Positions 51,421-61,681 of a stretch of DNA of 64,000 nucleotides are shown here, piece by piece (the first letter of the stretch is position 1; each line of letters starts with the position of its first letter). This DNA is from Zhengitettix transpicula (Eukaryota > Arthropoda > Insecta > Orthoptera > Tetrigidae), in NCBI GenBank assembly GCA_037074705.1, contig CM073591.1:5324087-5388086 (forward strand), given 5' to 3'. The translations under genes were made by a program, and so were the position numbers. A model generated the notes under the pieces. It did not search any database. It saw only the letters and a list, made by a program, of their open reading frames with translations, and was not told where the DNA came from.

Positions 51421-52739
51421 TTATATATATATATATATATATGTCTCTCTCGCATCAACTTATAACAACGTTTCAAAACCTTATTCCATAATTTTAATTT
51501 TACTTTGCTAAATTTCCGGCCGTCTGACCTCCAGACACGTCTCCAACATCGGTTCCAGAACTTTTTCATCCAACGTACTTTACTGTCCCGCATCCTAATG
51601 CAGACTCTACACTTGACGCAGGCTGAACACGACCACCACTGGCTGGCTTCTGGTGCGGACTGGACTCGTGTCGGCAACCTCATAAAAAACTCCGACAACA
51701 AAACTCTCCAGCATTCCACAATACCTGGGCCGTAATTATTACGCCGACAATACAAATATTAAAGAAATTTACTTTTGTTATATAATACAAGTTTATTTTA
51801 TGAAGGTATTCTAATTTGATAAATACATATCCATTCTTGGTTCTCCTTGGAAGCATAATAAATGGAATACATCTAATTGATTCTGTAGGGAAGAAGTGTC
51901 TCTGGACGACCTCAGTGGTCGAGGCACACGCACGTGTGGCGTAGAATAGTGAAGCAGAACGTCCACACGTTAGCCTTATCATTAACTTTATTTCTGAAGT
52001 TGAAAAATTGAGTGACTACTTCCTAAGTTAAATTATTGTATCCCCCTAACTTAGACTCGGCCCAGAGTGAAGGAAGCCTTAAAGAAAACCTCTGACGACC
52101 CGCGACCTTTGCGTCTACAGTAAACCTCCTCAAAAGTATATCACTATTGACAGTTTGCGTTTTCATATCTTATTGTGGCAATGTGCCTTTTGTGAAATCC
52201 GCAGACAGTTTAATTGTGCTGTAGAATAATTTTCGCATGAGAGTCATCCTTCGTCACAGTAGCCGAGTACAGAAAACCTACAATGTCCTCCTCGCATGGG
52301 CTAGAATCTTTGACTGCTTTCCTCTGACAAACAGTCGTTCGAAACAAAGTAAATTTTCGTATTATCGGTTAATATAAAATAACTGCAAAATATTGTATTA
52401 TAGAACACAACGATATTATAATGTTAATATCTTCACCACGAAGGCTTAATAAAAGAAACTTCTTAGTTTTCGGGAAATTGGCCACAGTCCATCAAACACA
52501 TTCCCAAGAGTGACGTCTGAAGGAAAGAACAAGAAAAATCGCTTTCTAGATTTAAATAGAGAAAATATTGAAGAGAAACTGGGGAAATATCGATTTTTTA
52601 AAAAGAAATTTTAAATGTATTTCTTTTAATAAATAATCGGATATTAAACGACTAGCATCTGCAAACAAATGATGTTTGATACATTGTGATGCCACTGAAT
52701 ATTAACAGGCCTGGAGGGAAATACAAAATTAATATGGCT
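51421..52739. other. Intergenic, nothing recognised
   Basis: A (TA)n tract lies at 51422-51442, followed by AT-rich DNA. No gene or element was identified. Confidence 0.35.
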
Positions 52740-53620
52740 GCCAGGTGTTCTTTTGTATTGTATTTATTTCATCCACAAATCTTGATGTACAAGAATGGGA
52801 CAAGTGAAGTGATAACTTAATAGCCAAGTATGTGACAAGTCAGATATGAGAGATGAATATTGTAATAATTACAACAACATAATTACATATACAATCGAGG
52901 AAATACACTCAGGGACATTTAAAGTTAATGGAGGTTGGCAATGAGATTGTCATGTATGCAGTAGAAACCGTTCTTAACATTCTTTCTAAATGTAGCTGGT
53001 AGTTTGTTATACAACACCACTCCAATATAGTTTAGACCAGTTTGGCATTTTTGAAGCCTTTGAAACAGTAAATGTGCATTGTTATGCACAGGTGTGTTGA
53101 GGCTGTTCATGAACAGGAAGCATCTGGAAATGGGTCTGATAGGAGATCGGAAAGGTACATCCTTTATAATTTTTTAGCATCTTTTTTTGCAGCTGGTATC
53201 CCAAATGAAGTTGGAGAGTTAAGATAAGCAAAGTAGGCTGTCTGAAGAGCAGCAATGCCACAACAGGTGCAAATATGTTGCACTGTACATTATCATGTAT
53301 CCAAACACACAAGAATTTAGTGGCTGGAGAATTGTTTATTACCACAAGTCCTAGTTTCATACTGTCTACTTTGTAATATTGGTTTTTGGAGGGTTTAAAA
53401 ACGCATAAAAATTGCTTTGTATTTGCATGGGCCAGTTGAGTAGCTGATTGTTAGTTTCATTTATGACAGAGAGGACCTTCTCTTTAGAATTTTCAGAAAA
53501 AAATTAATTTGTGTCATCGGAAAAAAGAACCGTCACTGGTGAGGCAATGTTGGACGTGCAACTCATTAATAAATGTAAGAAATAGTAGCGGGCCGAGGAT
53601 GGACGCCACGTTTGATCACT
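52740..53620 (-). mobile_element. Degenerate LINE reverse transcriptase (C-terminal part)
   Basis: Minus-strand translation, with frameshifts and stops, gives SILGPLLFLTFINEL (near 53605), FxDDTN about 20 residues later, KEKVLSVINETNNQLLNW, and KFLCVWIHDNVQCN. It ends with the YIGVVLYNKLPATFRKN region at 53110-52925. Order and spacing are those of non-LTR retrotransposon polymerases; FxDDTN corresponds to the catalytic FADD box with a damaged first position. The frame is broken in several places, so the element is dead. The N-terminal region is missing. Confidence 0.7.
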
Positions 53621-53734
53621 TTAGGACCAGAGCCATCAACACACAGTTTGCTGTTAGTGAGATTACAGGTCCCTCTTGCAGCTTATTCACTAAATGAAAC
53701 GCCTCACTAAGGAAGCAAGCTCTTTCTATTTTCA

Positions 53735-54248
53735 CCACCTTCCCAGAGAGCTCTGGCGAAGGCTACCTTTGGGGATGCCTTCACATCTCTCTGGGTTTTT
53801 TTTGAACTAAGGTTCCCACATGCCGAGGCACCTCGGCCTGTTTTGAGAGGTGTATGTTCCGGGGTCGCAGACCTTAGGCATACGGTAAGAGTTGTCCGCT
53901 AATCCTATTGGAATAGTCGGCCAGCTGCCTCCTAAACTGGTCGAGGCACGGAGAAGGGAATGCTGCGTCCCCACAGCAAACTCCTCTCCCGCTATCGGAA
54001 GGGCGTGGGACAAGTACCCAATGTCCGACCTACCTGATGCAGGTTTTTCTAGGGTTTTCCTGCATTTCTTTAGGCGAATGCCGGGTAGGATCCTTAAACC
54101 ATAGCCCGGGGGACCTAGTTAACCCTTGGCTACCTTCCTCCACCCTTCCGCATCCCCCCTTTCAAATCCCTTTCCTATGCTATAAGAGGGGAGTTGCCAC
54201 TATGTGGATTACCCTATACATAGCCTGTCTACACCAAAAAAAAAAAAA
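53735..54248 (+). mobile_element. PolyA retroposon, copy S5
   Basis: Nearly full length, on the plus strand, ending in about 13 A residues (54236-54248). Its sense frame (53892-54104, MSANPIGIVGQLPPKLVEAR) matches those in S2 and S4. It lies just beyond the LINE fragment. Confidence 0.8.
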
Positions 54249-54875
54249 CTTCATACAAGTATCCAAGTTCAGAAAAATGAAATATAAGTAAAGTTACAAC
54301 GTAACGTTCGTCGTCCCGTCTTTGGGACTTGTTCAGGAGGTGAAGTAATAAAATTGTATAGTACTGAATGGAAATGTTTTGAAACTGCCGCCAGGGGGTG
54401 AACGGGCGAAGGTCAGCATCAGATAGCAAAAGCAATTCCTTGAATACACGAGGACCAAGTGAATCCCTCAGCACAGGCAGCTGTGGTAACAGTCGCGGGA
54501 GAATCCTCTTAAGGGAAACCTGCCAAGCGTCTCACACTCTCTCTACGTGCCAGTAATCGATCACGTCTTTCTCTCTGTACGGGCACGAGTGAACGCGTCT
54601 ACCGACATCACTCTGACCATTTAAAAATCTTTCCTTTAAGTTATTGAACGTTGTCACTAATTGTTAAATACCCGCCGAGGTAATTGAGAGAATGTCAACG
54701 GTCACTGATGTTTCCTTCATCACGTTCATAAATTACATTTACGTGCACAAGGGACGACTGTTATTAGTCGTTGCCCTATCATTACAAATACTATTATTTG
54801 TGATGTCTCAACACTTGCTACATGCGTGCATTTTGATAATGAGAAGCGGAAGATTGGGAGTATTGAAGAAAATAT
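54249..54875. other. Intergenic between two retroposons
   Basis: 54296-54340 reads acgtaacgttcgtcgtcccg then tctttgggacttgttcagg, a variant of the recurrent inverted motif. Otherwise nothing was recognised. Confidence 0.4.
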
Positions 54876-55331
54876 CTTTTTCTTTTTAGCGTAACAGGCT
54901 GCATGAGACTAATCCACATGGATGCGGAAGTGTAGAGGAAGGTAGCCAAGGGTTAACTAGGGGCCCCCGGGGTATGGTTTAAGGATCTTACCCGGCATTC
55001 GCCTAAAAGTGATGCAGGACAAACCCTAGAAAACCTGCATCAGGTAGGGCGGGCATTGGGTACTTGTCCTACGCCCTTCCGATAGCGGTAAAGAGAGTTT
55101 GCTGTGGGGACGCAGCATTCCCTTCTCCGTGCCTCGACCAGTTTAGGAGGCAGCTGGCCGACTGTTTCAACAACTTTTACCGTATGTCCAAGGTCTGTGA
55201 CCCCGGAACATACACCTCTGAAAACAGGCCTCGGCTTGTGGGAACCTTAGTTCAAAAACGGAGAGAAGAGAAAGCATCCCTTCCGTCTCTCCTAGAAGGT
55301 TCTGCCTACGAGAGATCAGCCCTCGCAGTGT
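54876..55331 (-). mobile_element. PolyA retroposon, copy S6
   Basis: Minus-strand copy with internal deletions. The T-run near 54876-54887 is the tail. It includes ggatcttacccggcattcgc and tttaggaggcagctggccga. The far end (ctacgagagatcagccctcg) corresponds to the 5' end also seen in S4. Confidence 0.75.
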
Positions 55332-57218
55332 AGGAAATATCGTTGGATTGACAGTGTTTATAAGAGAAAGATGATAACTATTTATTAGCAGCTTAAAATC
55401 AGTAATGGGTTTGGTTATCTTACCAAAGCTTAAGTTTGTAGAACGTCTTGTTCCAAAGTTGTAAGCACGAAAAGTCGGCCTCAAATTGACGTGGCGGATT
55501 TTTTGAGCAACTTTGTGAGGTAACTGCAATTAAACTAAAACTATATAAAGGTTGAAACTGCAACCATCGTGTACAGCATGAAGTGTTGTCTCTGGCTGCT
55601 ACAGTTCCACAACAGTAGGACTTTAAGCTTTCACAATGACGGTTGCATTGCCCTGGCGCGCCCTCTATACTACTTATGAAGGTGAAATTTTACACAGAAT
55701 TGTCTCAGACACATATCTATCACTACACAAAATTTCAGCAAGATTGGAGATGGTGACTTAAAATTTTATTTGAAAATTTGGTCACTTGGCATGGAATGAC
55801 CCAATGTAACACGCATCTAGTGGTTTAAATAATTGAGAAAGGCGTGGACCTTGTACGGTAAAGTTCTCATACAATAAGTGATGTTGGAGTCGGCCTCAGT
55901 CCGGAATCAATTCAATCCAAAAGATAGATCTACCAGTTGCGGGTTGTAGCTGTTGCCAAGAAGTAAGAGTCCACGAGTGGGCTTCACTTGGTTTACCTTC
56001 TTCTCTTATCGTCTTTTCTTTGGCGCAGCAGCACGTTGGAATGTCTCGTAACGTCCCCAGCAGCCGATCGGAGAGCAGGCCTCGACGGACACTGGCAAAA
56101 GCTAGAGGTCTCTTTATCCATCGTAACATGTTGAAATTTCATCTTATTTCCGGGATCCTCGTGTTCATTGCATCCCAGGGCCGGGGACAGAGGATGGGCG
56201 AGATCAAAACTTAAATGCTAACAACTTGTGCAGGAAAAATGCTGAGGTGCTCCGGGATTTCCTTCTTTATTCTCTACAAAGAGTGTATGAGGGATTCCCA
56301 AAGTAACCGTCCGTTGCAAGTGCAAGAAGCCTGCTGCAGACACGGCCATTGTCGTGACGTCACGCTGCCTCCTGCTCCTCGAGGGGCGCGCTGCGAAACG
56401 AGCAACAAAAGTGCACTTTGCCGGCAATGTTTTAGGATACTGTGGCCACATCCCGGCAACAGCATATTAGTGTTAATTGTGATGAAATATGCAAGTGATA
56501 AAGGAAGAGAAGAAGCTTATTTAAACAAACGAGAAACACTTGACAATGTAAGCAACGAATGAATTCTTGACAGATACTTATTTAGAAACTTCACCAGAAT
56601 GTCTTAAGGGCGACTTTGAAGATTTGCTTTAAAAATTGATAAAATGGACACTGTGATGAGGAAGATCTTTGGCGACAGGAGGCTCCTAGAAGTGTCCCAT
56701 TGCTAGATTTCGAACCTCGTTGGAGAAGAATGCGGGGTTTTCATGGAAGGATTAAACTAAATCATTAAAGTATGTAAAAAAATTTATTGGTTAAATATTA
56801 ATTTTAAAAATTAGAAATTACATTTTCTTCTTATTTTCATAATCTGCAAGGATCAAAACTTCTTCATATCTGATGCCCGCCATCTTCCTCCATCTATAGT
56901 GGATTTGAGCGAACTTCATGGATGAACTCAATAATTTACTCGTTTGGCCAATTCATACGTGGAATACTGAATAATTTTTCCCAGAGAACAAAGTGAGATA
57001 ATAATTGATAACGCAACTGACTGACTCCAGAGTCCTCTACGTGAGGCCTGGGAACTATTGTGGCCGGCAATGTCTCCGCATGTTCTACACATTACCTCAA
57101 CGGCCCAGAGTGAGCGAAGGCGAGGACGAAGCTGCGGTGAGCGCCTAGCGCGGTCTTAACATTCACTTTGATTCAAACATCCCCAATAAAGTCACGTTAA
57201 AATTTACGTGTGTGTGTA
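55332..57218. other. Intergenic, nothing firm
   Basis: 55560-55860 (ggcgcgccctctatactac, cttggcatggaatgaccc) has the look of a DNA-transposon remnant, but termini were not found. One TGACGTCA is at 56355-56362. No gene was recognised. Confidence 0.35.
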
Positions 57219-57845
57219 TGTTACGATTATGAACAACATGGCCTCACATCTGTGGACCTTCTCAAGTACGTAAACTTGTGCGTGCTGTCCAGAGTTGTCC
57301 GGTTGGGGATTTTCATGCGAAACATTGTCGAAATTAGTCTTGGAAAATAATTGCGTCAAGGATCTTAATTTTGGTTCAGTTTATGTTGTGTTTGGAAGTC
57401 ACAGAATGCCTGTCCTTGCGTAACTTATAATTCGATATGTGTTCTTTGATCCTCGTCTCCAGAGTCCGTTTGGTCTGGCCAATGCAGCTGCTTCTCTCAG
57501 GCTCTTACTCATCTTTGCCTTCATTATTACTATACAAGGTCCCCACTTCTTTCTTCCTCGCAGATGTGTGTAGAGACCCTGGACTCTTTCTTTCTCCTGG
57601 AGACATTTTCATATACAAGACAAGTGACGTCACTCCCACGACATCGGCCGTGTGCAACATGCGTGTATTTGCGGCCATTCTCAATGGACTGTTCAAACCA
57701 GATCATGCCTTTGAAAGAGAAATAACTCCTCTACGACCCTTATTCCCTGACTAATGACGTCACTGCCGGCCATTTTGCAGATGTCGGCACCTAGAAATAC
57801 GACAACCTGCATTCTCTAAATGACGTAAATTTGAAGAACGATTTC
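57219..57845 (-). mobile_element. 627-bp repeat with decayed GIY-YIG frame, copy 2
   Basis: Same length and nearly the same sequence as 47476-48102, including the same broken GIY-YIG stretch. It is preceded by aaaatttacgtgtgtgtgta, which also precedes the LTR-like element at 46567. This shows that the LTR-like element was inserted just upstream of copy 1 after the two copies formed. Confidence 0.65.
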
Positions 57846-58140
57846 TACCACTTGATTAGACCTAATTTCGTCCTCGAGTCCACCATTACATGCAGAATTT
57901 TATGCTCTACAATTTCTTACTGCACATTATTTTTCAATAGATTGCTAAATGATTTTTCTACTTGCAAAAAACTGAAATGAGGTGCAAAATTTCGTGGTTT
58001 TTTAGACCACAGAAACTTTTTCCAAGACGTTTAGAATTGGAATACTTGGGGTTTTCACTCATGGGCACAGCATGTACAAGTAGGGGAAAAAATAGATACG
58101 ACCTTTTTCTGGCGGTTTTTTTTTTGTACGTAGCTATTGA

Positions 58141-58230
58141 ACTGCGTTTTGAGCTTCGCGCGCCGCCAGGTTGTTCCCTGCGCATGCGCAGACGCGCGTC
58201 ACGGACCCATCGTGACGTCATGCCATTCCT
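58141..58230 (+). promoter_or_regulatory. CpG-rich promoter-like block with NRF-1 palindrome and CRE
   Basis: A perfect TGCGCATGCGCA (58179-58190) and TGACGTCA (58213-58220) lie in a CpG-rich patch within AT-rich DNA. It ends at a splice-donor-like ttcct|gtaagt (58230/58231). This is the arrangement expected of a housekeeping promoter with a non-coding first exon. The nearest downstream plus-strand gene is Sec10, whose ATG is 3.4 kb away. No clear acceptor before the Sec10 ATG was found, so the link is inferred. Confidence 0.4.
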
Positions 58231-58471
58231 GTAAGTTACTTCCTCGTCCAGTTTCTGGGAAACATTTCAAGGGCCCCGTCGAGTAGATTTCGATGAGTGT
58301 GTTTTCCCGTCCAAAATTTAACAGTTGAAATGTTTCCTTGAAGGGTTCTGTGAATTGTCCACAAGTTCCTTGAATCACTCATGATGTTCTCGTGCAGTTT
58401 GTGACACTGTCTTTCCTTCCACGAGTATGTGAGGGCTATTAATAACTTGCTTAAAGCGCTACTAATTTCGG

Positions 58472-58504
<33 letters not shown>

Positions 58505-59641
58505 TGTGTGTGTGTGTGTCTATGTGCAACACATGGCCACAATCACTTCAGCAGGAAGAGGTAGTTCATAAAGTAGGTTTTCATTAACGTAAAAAACCAG
58601 CGACAAAAAAAAGAGAGACGAGTCTATTCTCCTCAATCAAGTTTAAATAGGTTGATAGATTTAATTTGCTTTTCTAAATTTAATAATCTGGAATCTTCTA
58701 CCCGAAATACTTGAGTTATAAAAATAAATACCACACAAGGTAAAGTTGTTGCTTCCTTCAGGTGTAAAATTGAGATGCTTATTTCGATATTCACGCACCA
58801 GCACAATCCACGTGACGTAAACAAAAGCAAAGATTTTAATTTAAAAGAAATTTCAAAACCATCGTCAAGTTCAAACGAATACAAACATTTCAAGTTTCCT
58901 TAATTTGTGTAATTAATGTTATGTTGCATTTGTTTGGAAAAACAACTTTGTTCGGAAAAGTAAGTCTCGGGAAAAGGTATATTTTGAATATAATTATTCT
59001 TGACCAATTTAGACAGAAAAATGTAACGTAGTTATTATAAATTTAATTTGATATTTATTAATTTTCATTTAAAAAAGTTTAGTACAAAGTAAACAAAACG
59101 TTTTGTCCCGATATTTTATTCATTCATGAAGAAGAAATGTGAAATAAATATGTTAGAAAAACTGTGAAAATTCCAGATTTGTATTAAAAATTCTCTCTAC
59201 TGTCACAGTTAACTAGAGATAAGTAAATTTAAATATTATGCAAATTATTTAGACAAAATATTGATTAGAGAAAATGGAATATTTGTGCGTAGATGACAAT
59301 ATGCTACTGCAACATGGAAACTGTCTCATTCGTGGTTTAGTTGTTGTGTATCACGCAGGAGACAAGGTCGGACTGGCTTCTCCTCTTCCCGGCTCGGAAG
59401 TCAGCGATTTTAAAACAGACGTTGGTCATACGGGAAGAGTTGCTATTGGTCGAGGCGTGGAGCAGATGCAGCTTTTCTAGGGGTTTCACTTTTAGATCAA
59501 TGACCTCTAGTGCATGTTTTTTTAAAAAAATTTAAACTAAATTTTTAAATGTTTTTTTTTTGTTTACAGTACGGTAAAAGTAGATAAAAAATATGGTTAT
59601 TATCTATAACTTCAAGATTTTATTTTATGTAATATATATAT
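58231..59641. other. Intergenic or Sec10 5' intron; (TA)n(TG)n at 58471-58520
   Basis: A compound microsatellite lies at 58471-58520. 58720-58775 has a short family B remnant (taccacacaaggtaaagttg). 59093-59135 reads aaaacgttttgtcccgatat then cattcatgaag. No gene was recognised. Confidence 0.4.
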
Positions 59642-60660
59642 TGTAATAATTCACAATATCAACTACCAATTACAAATGGCCGTGGCTAAATAAAAAACTA
59701 TTTTATTATGAATTTTAAAATACAATAATATTTGGGTTCTCAGGGTCTTTATCTGGGTTTGATAAATGGGTGAATTTTATACAATCAATTACATTTTGCT
59801 TTTTAGGTAAATTAATGACCATCGACGAAATTAATTGCGGACGAAAATAAGACTAAAGATTGAATTTAAATTAAAGAACTAAACAATTAAAGAAGTAAAT
59901 AATTAACGAAGTGAATAATAAAAAAACGAAATAATTAAAGAACGATCTGACGTATCTTTTAAAGGTGGTTTACAATCAATTTTAAAGTTTTCTACTTACG
60001 GCCGCCCAGGTCTCGTTTTTGGGTTTTCTGTGCACACGATTTGTGGATATCACTGATTCTACTCATTAGAATTTGAACACACGGTAGTTGCTCTGGATCT
60101 CTGCTATCCTGGAACCTCGATCATCTCACCCTCAGCCAGTATCCGGACGTAGGTCTCCTCAACGTCTCTCGATGCGCCCAATTAGTTCAGTCTGTGAAGC
60201 AAAACTTCTGCTTCCAAACTGCGATTTTATGATTCTCTCCGTCAAAACTGGTTACTTGCGTTTTATGTAAACTATTAGCTCGCCGTTGGACTTCCTAGAC
60301 AGCCCTATTCATAATTCTGGATCCGCAAACTTTTACTGTTTCTATTTCTCTATGTGGACCGAACTGCTATGTCCCAGTTCTCGACGTAGACTTTTTCCTT
60401 TCGCGTCTTGCCGCTGACTGACTAAACTTTTTTATAATATGAATTTGCTGAATTGATGTCTCCCTGCATCTGTGTCCGCCGTCCGACTGAACTTCCTCGT
60501 CTCGTAGATTTTTGAGCGCGTACCGCTTTCTCAACTCCAACAATACATTATTTCTTTGTGTCGCCGCGTATGTGTTGCGGCGTATGCTTTATATACAATA
60601 ATAAGTCCTCTACAATCAATTTCCTAATTATAATAATGAATTAATTACTAATTAGTACCA
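59642..60660 (-). mobile_element. LTR-like element abutting TA-rich DNA, copy 3
   Basis: About 1,019 bp, from tgtaataatt to attagtacca, aligned with 46567-47448. A minus-strand TATA box (ttgtatataaagcatacg) lies near 60582-60600. The left flank is atatatatat and the right flank is tttatataaa. There is no internal coding sequence. Confidence 0.6.
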
Positions 60661-61316
60661 TTTATATAAAAATTTGGCTACAGAAAAATTAAGTATAATT
60701 TAAAGTATAAGAAATACAAATTTTCTTTATTAAACGTCAGTCGAAAATAAAGTCTTAATGAAATAAAAAAAATTGTTCAATAATACAATTTTTAAAAAGT
60801 AATTACGACTCTCTCTCTCTCTCTCTCTCCATATATATATATATATATAATTTTTATGCAACAAATATAATTAGGTCTGATTTATAAATCATTCACATTA
60901 ATTGGGTAATTATGATTTTAGTGTAATTAGAATATTTTGTGAATGACGATTAAATTTTTTTCTTGAAAATAACAAAATAAAACAAAGAAAATAAATATTC
61001 TGAAGTTGAGCTTATGGCCAGCAATTTAGCGCTCTTAGAAACCAACAGACGCCTCTGAGGAGCTACTAGAAGTTATGTTGCCTTTATGGCACAACACAAA
61101 CTATTAGTGGTAGTCACTAAATTGACCACAACTGTTAATTAGAAATGTCGCAAATGAATATATATAAGAATTGTATATAATTTCGGAAGAGTAAGTAATA
61201 AACTTTTTTTTGCGCGAAGCCCGAGTCGCAATCATTGTAATAAAGTCTGGGATGAATCTACATTGCATAATGCTAACAAGGCAATTGCAGACGTTGAATC
61301 AGAATTCAGGATGTAC
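60661..61316. other. Intergenic; compound (CT)n(TA)n at 60810-60850
   Basis: AT-rich DNA upstream of Sec10 with the compound microsatellite. A CpG-containing patch, gcgcgaagcccgagtcgcaa, lies at about 61213. Confidence 0.4.
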
Positions 61317-61616
61317 TGACACTGACACTGCTAAATCTCCTTAAAATGTTATTCAAATATAAACTTTTCTAAATCCTTTAAAGTTTTGCCTTGTGACAGA
61401 AAAGGTCGCTATTTTCCTGTTACAAAATTAATTCGATTATTTAGTGGTTTCCAAAGCACTTACTTCGACTGATATTACTTTGCATTAAAATGGAATATCT
61501 TCAAAGCAAGGCAGTGCTATTAAATGTCAAAAAATGGGTGTATTTCTACTAACTGACACTGACATACTCCTTAAAATGTTATTCAATTATAAAATTTTGT
61601 AAATCCTCTAAATTTT
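61317..61616 (+). repeat. Direct repeat immediately upstream of the Sec10 start codon
   Basis: 61317-61387 and 61551-61616 share actgacactgac and ctccttaaaatgttattcaa, 234 bp apart. The second copy, followed by (TA)n at 61621-61640, ends about 35 bp before the ATG. Confidence 0.65.
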
Positions 61617-61651
61617 TCTGATATATATATATATATATATTTAAATTCAAA

Positions 61652-61681
61652 ATGATGCAATACATGAAAGAGTTTGAACAG
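61652..61681 (+). CDS. Sec10: Sec10 coding exon 1 (10 codons)
   Basis: ATGATGCAATACATGAAAG and on to GAACAG|gttagg. It encodes MMQYMKEFEQ and ends in phase 0, as exon 2 requires. Known insect Sec10 proteins start with a similar short Q-Y-x-x-x-(L/F)-E segment before the PFDP motif. Confidence 0.65.

Noticed and set aside
51417..51755. 112-codon minus-strand frame ending in an (IY)n tail
   Set aside because: The end is translated (TA)n microsatellite, and the remainder resembles no protein family.
55167..56562. Open frames of 77-120 codons between 55.1 and 56.6 kb
   Set aside because: Part overlaps retroposon S6. The rest shows no similarity or splice-compatible structure.
59274..59480. 68-codon frame starting MEYLCVDDN upstream of Sec10
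   Set aside because: Considered as the Sec10 start exon, but the residues do not fit and there is no phase-0 donor. The 61652 exon fits better.
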